This document shows, in pieces, positions 23,196 through 31,723 of a stretch of DNA of 64,000 nucleotides. How positions within the stretch are numbered: position 1 is the stretch's first letter; every line of letters begins with the position of its first letter. The position numbers and the translations under genes are program-made. The stretch comes from JBCCAG01 sp050331115 (GTDB lineage: Bacteria > Cyanobacteriota > Cyanobacteriia > CAKZMO01), in contig JBHJHD010000006.1 in the NCBI GenBank assembly GCA_050331115.1, positions 1 through 64,000 on the forward strand, read 5' to 3'. Below the pieces are notes generated by a model, which was not told the DNA's origin, did no database searches, and saw only the letters and a list, made by a program, of their open reading frames with translations.

Positions 23196-25058
23196 CTAGA
23201 CCATATACCCTCTGGGCGTAATCAGCCAGTTCCCCAGACGGCGGGTGCAGCGGTTGCCAATCAGCACCGTGGTCACCATATCCACCGGGTACTGCAGGAA
23301 CTGCGCCAGCGTAGTGAGCTGCACTTGCTCATCGTCGCGGTAGGCCGAGCGCACCAGCGCCACTGGGGTATCGGGAGCGCGGTGCTGCAGAAAAATCTCC
23401 TGGGCAACGGCAATCGGCTGGGTGCGGGTCTTCGACTTAGGGTTGTAGAGGGCGGTGACAAAATCCGCCTGAGCTGCAGCTTTAAGGCGCGCCTCAATGG
23501 TTTCCCAGGGGGTGAGCAAGTCGCTGAGGCTAATGGCGCAAAAGTCGTGCATCAGCGGGGCTCCGACGCGAGCCGCCGCCGCCTGTAGAGCGCTGATGCC
23601 CGGAAAGACCTGAACGCCAGGCCGCTGACCATCCCAGCCCTGCTGTTCTAGGGTCTCCATTACCAACCCCGCCATGCCGTAGATGCCGCAGTCCCCCGAG
23701 GAAATCACCGCTACCGTCAGCCCCCGCCGCGCTAAGGCGATCGCCCGCTCGGCCCGCTGCCGCTCTTGGGTAATGGGCAGCGCTTCAATAATTTGTCCAG
23801 GGCGGGTCAGCGGTCTAACCAAGCCCACATAGAGGCTGTAGCCAATGAGCACGTCCGCCGTCGCTATGGCCGTGCGGGCAGCGGGGGTAATCTGCGCCAG
23901 CGCGCCTGGTCCGGTGCCCACCAGCCACAGCTGGCCTTCGCGCCCTGTCTCTTCCTGCGCCGCCTCCGCCACCGCGACGGTAGCGGCCCCTGGCTCCCCC
24001 GCCAGCCGCACCACCTGCTTTGTGGCCCGCAGCGCTGCCGCCCTAGAAGCCTGCAGCGCTGCCGCCTCCGCGACGCTAGGGGTGCCCACGGCCCGCGCCA
24101 CAGCGTCGGAGGGGTGGGGAACGCTCACCTGCTTGAGGGTCTGGGCGTCGAAGCAGCGCAGGGGCCACTGGCGATCGCGGCAGAAGGCCAGCAGACCCGG
24201 CTCGTCGGCCTTGAGGTCCAGGGAAGCGACGCCCGCAACGGCCAGTGGCGAAAGCCCCTGTTGGGCGAGGGCTTGGTCCACGCCTGCGGCAATCACGTCG
24301 GCAGAGGTGCCCCGCTCACAGCCCACGCCCAGCCAGAGCACGCGGGGGTGCCAGTAGGCGGCTGGCTTACCTTGGGGCGCAGGCACCCCCGGCGTCACGG
24401 CGGCGGCGGTAATGTGCACCTGAGCCGCCGCCGCCGCTGCTTCAAATTGAAAGGGGTGCTCCTCAGGCAAGCCGCCGCGCCAGAGCGCTGTCCCCGCCGT
24501 CTGCTTTACGGCTACCGGGTCCCGGCGGGCGATCGCGGCGCTGACTGCGGTCCAGTCTCCCGTGCCGCGCCGCCAGCCGAAGGGCAGTCCCAATACGTCA
24601 ACGCCGGGGAGGTGAGCGGCCTCGGCGGCCCCGGTAATCACGGGGGTAGCGCTGAGGTGGTGAGCCACCTGTCGCGTCAGACGGTCTGCGCCGCCCTGAT
24701 GGCCGCTGCAGAGGCTGATGGTGAATTTGCCCGCCGGGTCCACCACCACCACTGCCGGGTCAGAGGCCTTATCTCGCAGCAGCGGCGCAATCAGGCGGGT
24801 GACTGCGCCCGCCGCCAGGCAAAAAATTAGGTCAGGCGGTACTTCACCCGAGGTTCCGCGCCATAGGGACGCGAGATGGTCTTGGAGCTTGCCCTCATAG
24901 CACTTCAGGTCAGGCGCTTCCGCCTCGCGCGGCCCCAAGGACGGCGGTATCCACAGGGTGATTTTCCAAGCTTGGCACAGTGGCAGCAGCAGGCGTATCC
25001 CGGCTGGTGTTGTGGCGATCGCGGCGGTGGAACGTGCCGGGGTAGGCGTATGAGTCAC
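23196..25058 (-). CDS. cobJ: Fused cobalt-precorrin-5A hydrolase (CbiG) / precorrin-3B C17-methyltransferase (CobJ)
   Basis: This 620-residue bifunctional enzyme belongs to cobalamin (pseudocobalamin) corrin-ring synthesis. Residues 1 to about 340 are CbiG-like: IFCLAAGAVTRLIAPLL, SLCSGHQGGADRLTRQVAH, and the C-terminal WLGVGCERGTSADVIAAGVDQAL. A Pro/Ala-rich linker leads to a SAM-dependent CobJ domain from about residue 378: LWLVGTGPGALAQITPAA, VLIGYSLYVGL, VISSGDCGIYGMAG, FPGISALQAAAARVGAPLMHDFCAISLSD and TALYNPKSKTR. Such CbiG-CobJ fusions are known in cyanobacteria. The start is GTG 25058. It is strongly GC-rich, and overlapping long frames on the other strand are shadows. Confidence 0.92.
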   Translation of the reverse strand: MTHTPTPARSTAAIATTPAGIRLLLPLCQAWKITLWIPPSLGPREAEAPDLKCYEGKLQDHLASLWRGTSGEVPPDLIFCLAAGAVTRLIAPLLRDKASDPAVVVVDPAGKFTISLCSGHQGGADRLTRQVAHHLSATPVITGAAEAAHLPGVDVLGLPFGWRRGTGDWTAVSAAIARRDPVAVKQTAGTALWRGGLPEEHPFQFEAAAAAAQVHITAAAVTPGVPAPQGKPAAYWHPRVLWLGVGCERGTSADVIAAGVDQALAQQGLSPLAVAGVASLDLKADEPGLLAFCRDRQWPLRCFDAQTLKQVSVPHPSDAVARAVGTPSVAEAAALQASRAAALRATKQVVRLAGEPGAATVAVAEAAQEETGREGQLWLVGTGPGALAQITPAARTAIATADVLIGYSLYVGLVRPLTRPGQIIEALPITQERQRAERAIALARRGLTVAVISSGDCGIYGMAGLVMETLEQQGWDGQRPGVQVFPGISALQAAAARVGAPLMHDFCAISLSDLLTPWETIEARLKAAAQADFVTALYNPKSKTRTQPIAVAQEIFLQHRAPDTPVALVRSAYRDDEQVQLTTLAQFLQYPVDMVTTVLIGNRCTRRLGNWLITPRGYMV

Positions 25059-25147
25059 AATGTCTATCTATAATCCTGAGTACAGACCGCAAAAGCCTGA
25101 AATGCTTTCCAGGCGAGGGGCGAGATTCGCCGCTTGTAGTTTGATGA

Positions 25148-26470
25148 TTAGCTACGGCTCGGGCGCTGCACGACCGCCTCTAGAACTCGGCGCTTTGCGC
25201 TAGGATCGATGCCGATGAGCCGCACGTAGTCGTTGGGGTGTAAGGCGAGACAGGCCTTTAGCGCGGCTTGGGCCGCTTGCTCACTTTCGCAGGGCGATGT
25301 GAAGCTCTGCCACGCGTTGGTCTGAAACCGCCGGCGGTCTACATGCTCGATGCCAATGCGATAGCCCTGGGACAGCAGCTGACACATGGTCTGCTGGACG
25401 CTCGTGGGCAGGCGGGGCGGCGGCTGTGGGGCGGACGGGTTGGCGCAGAAAGAGGCGGTTTCAGCGGTGGTTTCGTTGGTTCTAGAGCCCGCCTCAGCGG
25501 TCGAGGCCTGGCCGTTAGGCCCATAGCCATCAGAATTATAGCCGCTGGGCTTATGGCCGTTGGGCTTAGACTGCGCCTCACCGCCGCCCTGCAAAACGCG
25601 GTTATAGGCCTCTGCAAGCTGCCCCTCCTGCACCCGCAGCTGCTCACCCACCATGCTTTGCCCCAGAGAGAGGAGCAAATCGAGATCCATGGGAGGGGCC
25701 GGAAAGCGGGGCGGGCCGTCGGTGCTGTTGACCACCCGCTGGGAGATCTTCTCTAGCCCAATGTCTAGGATAAAGCGGCGCACTTGCTCATCGTAGACGC
25801 GGGCCCGCAGGGCGCTAAAAAAATCGATAGACTGTTTGGGGAAAGCCTCTACAAGCTGGGTCACCGCCGCCCCGCCAAGCCCGTCGGGATGAAAAATGCC
25901 GCCAACGATGCCGAGGCGCTCACCCCCGTCCGGCTGCCAGTAAAACTTCTCCATGCGGCCATCCCGCACCAGCGGCGCGTATAGCGTTGAGAAGTCGTTG
26001 CCCGTGGCGATGATGGGGACGCGGCGAATAGGATTCTCGTCGTAGCTGCCGGGAAGCTGCACGTTTGTAGGGTTATCGGCGATGTTCATCAGCGTGGCGT
26101 TCACCAGCTGGGTATTGACGGTGTATTGGGTACCGGCGTCGAATCGCCCCGCACCCGCATCCAGGTCGTTGATCATCACCACGGCCATGCGCCCCCGCAC
26201 CCGCACCAGCTCCGCCGCCTCCCGATAGCGCAGCCGCAAGAGCCGCGCCGGGTCGCCCGCGTCCGGGCTCTCTAGCTCTCCGCCCGAGATGTGCACCACC
26301 TCAATGCCCATGCGCTCAAAGGTCAGCTCGCACTGAAAGGTCTTGCCCTCCCCCTTGCGGCCATGGACCCCCAGAATCAGCGGCACCCTTACCCCCGGCA
26401 GGTCGAGGTAGTTCTTCGTCACGTGGATCGCCAGCTTGTCGCGGAACCGAGGAGACAGATAATAATCCAT
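25148..26470 (-). CDS. rca: Rubisco activase with C-terminal small-subunit-like domain
   Basis: This AAA+ ATPase remodels inhibited Rubisco. From ATG 26470 (MDYYLSPRFRDKLA, preceded by GGTGG) it has 440 residues. Walker A is GRKGEGKT, and the region VHISGGELESPDAGDPARLLRLRYREA...MINDLDAGAGR is the activase core. ATGNDFSTLYAPLVRDGRMEKFYW contains the sensor and arginine-finger part. After about residue 285 comes a low-complexity linker (GHKPSGYNSDGYGPNG), then an RbcS-like (SSUL) domain: LLSQGYRIGIEHVDRRRFQTNAWQSF. In cyanobacteria such tails can recruit activase to Rubisco or the carboxysome. An earlier in-frame start (26539) would add 23 hydrophobic residues not typical of the family. Confidence 0.94.
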   Translation of the reverse strand: MDYYLSPRFRDKLAIHVTKNYLDLPGVRVPLILGVHGRKGEGKTFQCELTFERMGIEVVHISGGELESPDAGDPARLLRLRYREAAELVRVRGRMAVVMINDLDAGAGRFDAGTQYTVNTQLVNATLMNIADNPTNVQLPGSYDENPIRRVPIIATGNDFSTLYAPLVRDGRMEKFYWQPDGGERLGIVGGIFHPDGLGGAAVTQLVEAFPKQSIDFFSALRARVYDEQVRRFILDIGLEKISQRVVNSTDGPPRFPAPPMDLDLLLSLGQSMVGEQLRVQEGQLAEAYNRVLQGGGEAQSKPNGHKPSGYNSDGYGPNGQASTAEAGSRTNETTAETASFCANPSAPQPPPRLPTSVQQTMCQLLSQGYRIGIEHVDRRRFQTNAWQSFTSPCESEQAAQAALKACLALHPNDYVRLIGIDPSAKRRVLEAVVQRPSRS

Positions 26471-26635
26471 AAAACCACCGAAAACGTGCCGACCACCCGG
26501 GCAATAGGGGCGATAGGGTAGGAGAAAAAAGGGCTGCACACCCTTACCCTCATAAGGCTACACCACCAGGCCCAACTATTTTTGAAGCGCGGCGAACCGC
26601 GATCGCCCGAGCGCAGCGAGCCGCGATTCACCATT

Positions 26636-27553
26636 TCACGGCTGCGTGGCCGCTAGCAGCGCCAGCATCTCCACCGTGGGCCGCACGTCGTGGGTGCGCA
26701 CAAGGGTTGCGCCCTGCAGCACTGCCGTTGCCGTCGCGCCCAGGGTGCCGTAGAGTCGCTCGTCTATGGGCAGTGGCTGACTGCCGCCGAGCACCGCCCC
26801 GATAGTGCTTTTGCGAGAGATGCCCACCAGCACCGGGTAGCCTAGCTCAGCGAAGCTTTGGGTGTGGGCGATTAGCCGCAGGTTTTCGCGGACCGACTTA
26901 CCAAACCCGAAGCCGGGGTCGACGACGAGCTGGGCGGCCCCGGCCTGCTGGGCTACCAAAATAGAGGTCTGCAGCGATCGCTTCACCGCCGCTACAGCAT
27001 CGTCGTAGCGGTGCTCGTGGGGCATGGCTCCCGGACGCCCTAGGGAATGCATGACGATGAGCGGGGCGTTTGCCTGGGCCGCAACCCGCGCCGTCTCAGG
27101 AAACTCCCGCAGCCCAGTGATATCGTTGACGATATGGGCCCCTGCCGCTAGGGCCGCTAGGGCCACCCCAGGCTTGTAGGTGTCGATAGAGATCAGCGCC
27201 TCCGGAAATCGGCGGGCGATCGCCTCAATCACGGGCAGCACGCGGCGCTTTTCTTCGTCTTCTAGAACGGGGTCAGCCCCCTTGCCGTAGGCGCTGCCCT
27301 TGGGCCGAGATGACTCTCCCCCTACGTCAATGATGGCGGCCCCGTCCTGCAGCATGCGCTCCGTTTGGGCAAGGGCGTCGCCTTGGTGCAGGTAGCGCCC
27401 GCCGTCCGAAAACGAGTCTGGGGTCACGTTGAGAATCCCCATGACGTGGGCTCTGGTTTTGGCGATGGCGCTAGGCCTGCAGTCGAGCTGGCGATCGCCG
27501 CAGGTGAGAATTAATCGGGAGCTAGGCTCGCTCGGGCCGGGGCCAGCAGACAT
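26636..27553 (-). CDS. folP: Dihydropteroate synthase
   Basis: This enzyme condenses p-aminobenzoate with dihydropterin pyrophosphate in folate synthesis. The 305-residue TIM-barrel protein has the signatures MGILNVTPDSFSDGGRYL and AAIIDVGGESSRPKG, and SIDTYKPGVALAALAAGAHIVNDI. The substrate-site sequence VDPGFGFGKSVRENL follows, then GISRKSTIG. About 35 N-terminal residues precede the barrel. The gene lies 165 bases upstream of rca on the same strand, so joint transcription is possible. The gap carries no obvious terminator. Confidence 0.95.
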   Translation of the reverse strand: MSAGPGPSEPSSRLILTCGDRQLDCRPSAIAKTRAHVMGILNVTPDSFSDGGRYLHQGDALAQTERMLQDGAAIIDVGGESSRPKGSAYGKGADPVLEDEEKRRVLPVIEAIARRFPEALISIDTYKPGVALAALAAGAHIVNDITGLREFPETARVAAQANAPLIVMHSLGRPGAMPHEHRYDDAVAAVKRSLQTSILVAQQAGAAQLVVDPGFGFGKSVRENLRLIAHTQSFAELGYPVLVGISRKSTIGAVLGGSQPLPIDERLYGTLGATATAVLQGATLVRTHDVRPTVEMLALLAATQP

Positions 27554-28172
27554 AGGTCAAACCGAAAGACGCCGCCTTCAACTCTAGCACCCGCGCTGAT
27601 GGGCACCAGAGCGCGATCGCCTCTGGAAAACTTTTTGGCGCAGTCTGTTCAACGCGTCAGAAAACAGGTTAGTATGTTAGCAATATCGGAGTGCAAAGTG
27701 CGGCACCAGACGCCGCAACGCTAAATAGCGAAACGTTTAAGCCAAAGCGCTAAGGGTGCATACAGAGCTAGCGCTCTGTCAGGGGTACATCGACTGCATC
27801 TATCTCCCGAGAAGCATTTATCGAAGGCCAAGCCTGCAGTAAAGCCAAGCCTGCATTAGGGCCAAGCCTACAAGACCAGACAAAGGTCTCAAGAAATTGA
27901 TGATTGACGGCTGTTCTAATGGGGTTAGGGCTGCCTAGACGCCCAGGGATAGATAGGCGTCTACTGATTGGCAGCCCCAATTGGGTGGCTCAGGTAAGCG
28001 GCTCCAGCAGAGCTGCTTACCAAGGCTAAGCCAGCCCGTTGCACAGCCCTTTTAGGACATCCCACAAGTTTGCATCTGCCTAGGACTGCCCGTTTTATCG
28101 CTCTAGAGCTTTATTCTAAAGCCGGGCTTCGTATCCGGATAAGCTCCCTACTTACGCGGGCATTCCTATTTC
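27554..28172. other. 619-bp gene-free region with strong secondary structure
   Basis: No supported gene lies between folP and the DUF89 gene. A 70-codon leftward frame (27768-27980) covers part of it but overlaps the hairpins below, and its sequence looks like no protein family. The middle holds two adjacent long stem-loops (27928-27977 and 27993-28021), described separately. The remainder shows repeated short phrases such as GCCAAGCCTACA/GCCAAGCCTGCA (27829-27870). Confidence 0.55.
27928..28031. ncRNA. Candidate structured RNA: two adjacent stem-loops
   Basis: Stem 1 has arms GGGCTGCC-TAGACGCC (27928-27943) and GGCGTCTA-CTGATT-GGCAGCCC (27956-27977). That is 16 perfect base pairs with one 6-base bulge and a 12-base loop. 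Stem 2 has arms GGTAAGCGGCTC (27993-28004) and GAGCTGCTTACC (28010-28021). That is 12 pairs with one G-U and a 5-base loop CAGCA. Outer GGCT/AGCC pairs (27987-27990 and 28028-28031) could close stem 2. There is no T-tract, so neither looks like a simple terminator. The strand is unknown and I match it to no known RNA family. Confidence 0.5.
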
Positions 28173-29396
28173 CTACTCCAGCCGAGCCTGGATGACGCCC
28201 CACTCCCCGGCCGTCATCCAGCGCTCATGCGCTACATCTAGCCCATGCACTTTATCTAAGTGAGAAATCTGCGCTGCCGTTAAACCCACAACCAGCTCCG
28301 ATTTGAGCGTTCTCAGGGCAGCGACAGCGCTGGGAAAGTAGGCCGATACTCGGCTGAAATGCGCCGTCGGCGACCATTGACAGTCCCCCAGCAGGCGGCG
28401 ATAGTTGGCGTCTCCTTTCAAAATCACGAGCCGACTGCCCTTAAAAATCGCGCTCAGCGGCTCCTGCAGCTGCCAAAAAGCCAGGGGGCGATTCCACAGC
28501 GGGCTGTCCTGGAGCTTTAGGACTCCCTGGCTGAGGTGGGGCTTTAGCTCAGCGCCTAGAGGGGTATCGGCGATCGCCGCCAGCGTCTGCGCTGCGTCAG
28601 CCAGAGTCGCGTCGGAAACAAAAGTGGGGTAGGCCTTCAGGTGTATCTTCACCTGCGCGTCGGGACGGGCCTTGAGCAGGCTTGCCGCTAGGGCGAGATC
28701 TGAGAGCAGCTCGGCCCCCGCGTTGTCCGCCACGATGTCTATTCTGATCCGCCTACTGCTTGAGCCACCCGGCGCCTGTAGGTAGGCCGCGATCGCCTCG
28801 GTGCGGTCCACCAAGATGCGGTCGGCCAAAATGCGATCGGCCAAAATGCGATCGACCGGGGCAGGCGACTCCTGACGCCAGAGCTGCTCCGGGTTGAGGC
28901 TGAGGTCAGCGCGGTTGCCCCAAAGCGCTCCGTAGAGGCTCTGCGCCACCGGGGCTGCGGGCTGCGCCGCGGCGCGGGCTGCGTCTCGAAGCGCGGCCTG
29001 CTTCTGCGAGGCGAAGGGGTCGACGTCGCCTGAGAAATAGGCCACTGCCTCTAGAATTCGGCGGTAGAAGTAGAATTCGGCAAAGAGCCAAGGGACCTCG
29101 GCCCAGGGCAGGCCAAGATAGGGCAGGAGGTCCTGCTCCCAGTCTGCCCAGTCGGGGGCGTCCTCGTCTTGGAGCGATCGCACGGTGCCGCTAAACAGGT
29201 CGCGGCAGAGCTGCTGCAGACGCGCTACCGTTGGGGCCTCAAAGTCATTCTCTTTGAGGATGCGCTCCACGACGGCGGGCCAGCGAGTGGTGTAGGTATG
29301 GTGGGCAAAGGAGGCCGGGTCGCTCATCATTAGGGGCGGCGGCACCTGAGATATTTCGGGGAGCTGGACCCGCTGAACCGGAAAAGCCATGGGCAA
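28173..29396 (-). CDS. DUF89 / ARMT1-like domain protein (damage-control phosphatase family)
   Basis: This 407-residue soluble protein fits the DUF89 family: LKENDFEAPTVARLQQLC, VPWLFAEFYFYRRILEAVAYF near the N-terminus, IDIVADNAGAELLSDLALAASLL (D-N-A-G-x-E metal-binding motif), and RLVILKGDANYRRLLGD with DANYRR. These phosphatases are thought to remove damaged phospho-metabolites. The protein contains a low-complexity insert, DRILADRILADRILVDR, encoded by three 15-base repeats near 28813-28858. The start is ATG 29396 or the close MMSDPASFAHHTYTTRWPAVV further in. Confidence 0.82.
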   Translation of the reverse strand: MPMAFPVQRVQLPEISQVPPPLMMSDPASFAHHTYTTRWPAVVERILKENDFEAPTVARLQQLCRDLFSGTVRSLQDEDAPDWADWEQDLLPYLGLPWAEVPWLFAEFYFYRRILEAVAYFSGDVDPFASQKQAALRDAARAAAQPAAPVAQSLYGALWGNRADLSLNPEQLWRQESPAPVDRILADRILADRILVDRTEAIAAYLQAPGGSSSRRIRIDIVADNAGAELLSDLALAASLLKARPDAQVKIHLKAYPTFVSDATLADAAQTLAAIADTPLGAELKPHLSQGVLKLQDSPLWNRPLAFWQLQEPLSAIFKGSRLVILKGDANYRRLLGDCQWSPTAHFSRVSAYFPSAVAALRTLKSELVVGLTAAQISHLDKVHGLDVAHERWMTAGEWGVIQARLE

Positions 29397-29432
29397 ACGC
29401 TTCTACGCTAAGGCATCTAGGGCAGTTTAGCG

Positions 29433-29615
29433 TTAATCGAAGGGCTCGCGGCGATCGCCCATCAGACCCACGACAATCGCGCCCAAGAGAAACCAGCCGA
29501 TCCACTGGGGGATGTGAAGCATATGAATGATATAGAGGGGCAGGTAGGCCAGGAACTCTGTGAGCAGCACCCCCCCAACCAGCAGCAGCAGCAGCGGTAT
29601 GATAATAATTGCCAT
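29433..29615 (-). CDS. Short membrane protein, unknown function
   Basis: This is a 60-residue frame with two hydrophobic helices (IIIIPLLLLLVGGVLLTEFLAYLPLYII and WIGWFLLGAIVVGLMG) and a short acidic/basic tail. The start is a clean ATG. It lies between the CPXCG protein gene (29 bases upstream) and the DUF89 gene on the same strand. I recognise no family, and the composition favours a real membrane peptide. Confidence 0.5.
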   Translation of the reverse strand: MAIIIIPLLLLLVGGVLLTEFLAYLPLYIIHMLHIPQWIGWFLLGAIVVGLMGDRREPFD

Positions 29616-29644
29616 GGCGTCAGGCCAGTAAGTTACGCGTCAAA

Positions 29645-29833
29645 TTACTCCTCATAGTCTGTCTGAATATCTACATCTAGCGTCTCTTCATCTACGGTGA
29701 CGTAAAGGACATTGGGGCGACAGCAGACCTGACAGTCTTCGATGTATGACTGCTGAAACCCAGCGGTCAGATCGACAAAGGTGGCGCTGCTTTCGCCGCA
29801 GAAGGCGCAGGTGTAGTCGGCGGTGGTTTGCAT
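29645..29833 (-). CDS. CPXCG-motif cysteine-rich small protein
   Basis: This 62-residue protein has two Cys pairs (YTCAFCGESS and EDCQVCCRPNVLYV) and an acidic C-terminus (VDEETLDVDIQTDYEE), the pattern of the CPXCG Cys-rich family. It probably binds a metal. Its function is unknown. The ATG at 29833 is the last of a series of 14-15-base repeats, each containing (A/G)TGCAAACC or a variant, so upstream in-phase or out-of-phase starts may exist. It is on the same strand as the Hsp70-like gene, 91 bases downstream of it. Confidence 0.8.
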   Translation of the reverse strand: MQTTADYTCAFCGESSATFVDLTAGFQQSYIEDCQVCCRPNVLYVTVDEETLDVDIQTDYEE

Positions 29834-29912
29834 ATGGCGGTTTGCACAGCGGCGGTTTGCGTAGCGACGGTTTGCATATGGCAGTTTGCACAGCGGCGGT
29901 TTGCATTGCGGT
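29829..29912. repeat. Tandem 14-15-base repeats across the start of the CPXCG gene
   Basis: On the minus strand the unit is CAAACCGCCGCTGTG / CAAACTGCCATATG / CAAACCGTCGCTACG / CAAACCGCCGCTGTG / CAAACCGCCATATG / CAAACCACC. The final unit contains the first codons of the CPXCG gene, so the array appears to have grown by duplication of the gene start. Confidence 0.8.
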
Positions 29913-29924
29913 ACAGAAGGACGC

Positions 29925-31511
29925 CTACTGCAGCTTCACCAATATTTGCTTGTCGAGCAAAAGCCGATTCGTCAGCAGATCCTCCGCCGTCACCCTCAAA
30001 AAGCGGGACTCGTCCACATAGAACTCGAACCGCACCCGATCGCTGCCGGGAGAGCCCAGCGGGTCAAGCGGAGCTAAGGGCTGTCCGGTGTCGAGCAGCG
30101 TCCTGACAGGAGCCCGAGCGCTGTCTACCGCACGGGTTACCAGGCGATCGCCGTCAAAGTAGACCTCGGTAGTCGCCGGGGCGGATCCTATTTCCCCTAG
30201 CACCAGCTCGATGCCCGGCTGATTTTTCACAGAGGCCCCCAGGATCAGCTCAATGGGCTTATCCATTGGGTAGGCCTGACCTTGAGGGATTAAAAGATGC
30301 CAGTCGTGCCGGCTGTTGCGGCGGTCCCAATAGCGCAGCCCATAGCCGTGGTAAAGAAAGTCTTTGAGCTCGACTTGAGCCAGCTGCAGCGCCCCGTGGG
30401 CGATCGCCTCTAGCGGCTTTTCGCTGCAGAGAACGCTGGTTTGAAATCGCCGCTGCAGCCAGTCCTGCAGGGCCGGTATCTGTGCCCCACCCCCCACCAG
30501 GAGCACCGTCTCAATGCTGGCGGCCTCAAGTCCTTCCTGCCGCGCCTGGTAGAGGACCTGGGTGACCAGGCTGTCTAAGCTGTCGAAGAAGCCCCGCGCC
30601 TGTAAAATTTGATTGAACTGATCTCGGGTCAGGGTTAGCTCATAGGTCTCTAGCGTCTCGTCGTCGAAAAGCACCTCACGGGCCTCACTGACGATGGAAA
30701 GGGCGATCTTGAGGCGCTCGCACAGCCGCAGCGTCAGCGGCGATTGGGGTAGACCTTGGACGTCGGCAAAATAGTCTAGAAGCCAGTCGTCGATGTCGCA
30801 GCCTCCCAGCGAGTCTCCGGCCTTTGCTAGAATGCGGGCCGTTCTGGGCTGCTGCGCCGAGGCGGCCCGCTGCCCCGTCCACTTGAGTAAAAAGCCGAGG
30901 GAGCGCGTTTCAGGCGGGGCGAGCTGCACGAGGGACAGATCGAGGGTGCCGCCGCCAAAATCGACAACCAGCACCGGGCTATCGGGGTCGAGGCCGTAGC
31001 CCAAGGCGGCCGCCGTGGGCTCATCAATCAGGCGTACCCGCGATACCGATAGGGGCCGACAGGCCGTCTCGAGCCAGTTTCGGTAAGTCTCGTAGCTGTC
31101 TACAGGCACCGTCAGCACTAGCTCTTCGCAGCCGTCCTCGGGAAGGGCGTCAATGACGTTCTGCAAAAACCAGCTGCCCACCTGCTCAAAAGTGATGCTG
31201 CGCTGATCGAGCTGGGGCAAAAATCCCTGCATGTCTGCCCCTATGCCGCGCTTAAAGTTTTGGAACAGCCTCGGGTCTCCTTTGACGTCGAGGCCGCGAT
31301 CGCGCACCGTCTGGCCTACTGTAAAGCGACCCTGCTGAGCGTCATCAATGTAGATAAGGCTCGGCACGCTGGGGGGGTTGTGGAGCAGCGTGGTAGACAG
31401 TCCCGGCAGGGCTATCGTAGCTGCCGCACCGGTATCGCTATCCCAGCAGGCAATAACGGTGTTACTGGTTCCAAAATCAATCGCATAGGTTCGAGCAGAC
31501 GCCGTATCCAT
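29925..31511 (-). CDS. Hsp70-family protein (DnaK-like)
   Basis: This 528-residue protein has the actin-like ATPase domain of Hsp70: IDFGTSNTVIACWD (phosphate 1), RLIDEPTAAALGYGLD, VLVVDFGGGTLDLSL (phosphate 2) and VLLVGGGAQIPALQDWLQRRF (adenosine motif). After about residue 390 there is a short C-terminal beta-rich region (PIELILGASVKNQPGIELVLGEIG) instead of the full DnaK substrate-binding domain and lid. It is therefore a divergent Hsp70 rather than DnaK. Clients are unknown. patX is divergent, 212 bases away. Confidence 0.9.
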   Translation of the reverse strand: MDTASARTYAIDFGTSNTVIACWDSDTGAAATIALPGLSTTLLHNPPSVPSLIYIDDAQQGRFTVGQTVRDRGLDVKGDPRLFQNFKRGIGADMQGFLPQLDQRSITFEQVGSWFLQNVIDALPEDGCEELVLTVPVDSYETYRNWLETACRPLSVSRVRLIDEPTAAALGYGLDPDSPVLVVDFGGGTLDLSLVQLAPPETRSLGFLLKWTGQRAASAQQPRTARILAKAGDSLGGCDIDDWLLDYFADVQGLPQSPLTLRLCERLKIALSIVSEAREVLFDDETLETYELTLTRDQFNQILQARGFFDSLDSLVTQVLYQARQEGLEAASIETVLLVGGGAQIPALQDWLQRRFQTSVLCSEKPLEAIAHGALQLAQVELKDFLYHGYGLRYWDRRNSRHDWHLLIPQGQAYPMDKPIELILGASVKNQPGIELVLGEIGSAPATTEVYFDGDRLVTRAVDSARAPVRTLLDTGQPLAPLDPLGSPGSDRVRFEFYVDESRFLRVTAEDLLTNRLLLDKQILVKLQ

Positions 31512-31663
31512 ATAGAGCGCTTTGAGGCTTCACGAAAATAACATCTGTATGTATCTTACGTGACTATACCGACAAGAGGACATACGGCGGTCGATAGCGG
31601 GAAATATATAGCGTTTACACCGACATCAGCCGCCCTGTGGACGCTTTCAGGGCAATGGAAGCT

Positions 31664-31669
31664 TCCGGA
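31664..31669 (+). promoter_or_regulatory. TCCGGA element upstream of patX (DIF-like)
   Basis: TCCGGA lies 54 bases before the patX start, with A/T-rich TAAAAG about 18 bases downstream. In heterocyst-forming cyanobacteria a TCCGGA motif in the -35 region marks promoters active in differentiating cells (DIF+), and PatX genes are reported to carry it. Here the match is a six-base hit, so support is moderate. Confidence 0.45.
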
Positions 31670-31723
31670 CACCTATTGGCCTACCCGTAAAAGGTAGTAA
31701 GTCTTCTTCATCAGGTAGCCAAT

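Noticed and set aside
23766..24830. 354-codon rightward frame opposite cbiG-cobJ
   Set aside because: Rich in Arg/Gly/His, a typical GC-rich shadow of a recognised enzyme.
27768..27980. 70-codon leftward frame downstream of the DUF89 gene
   Set aside because: It coincides with a strongly base-paired stem-loop and resembles no protein.
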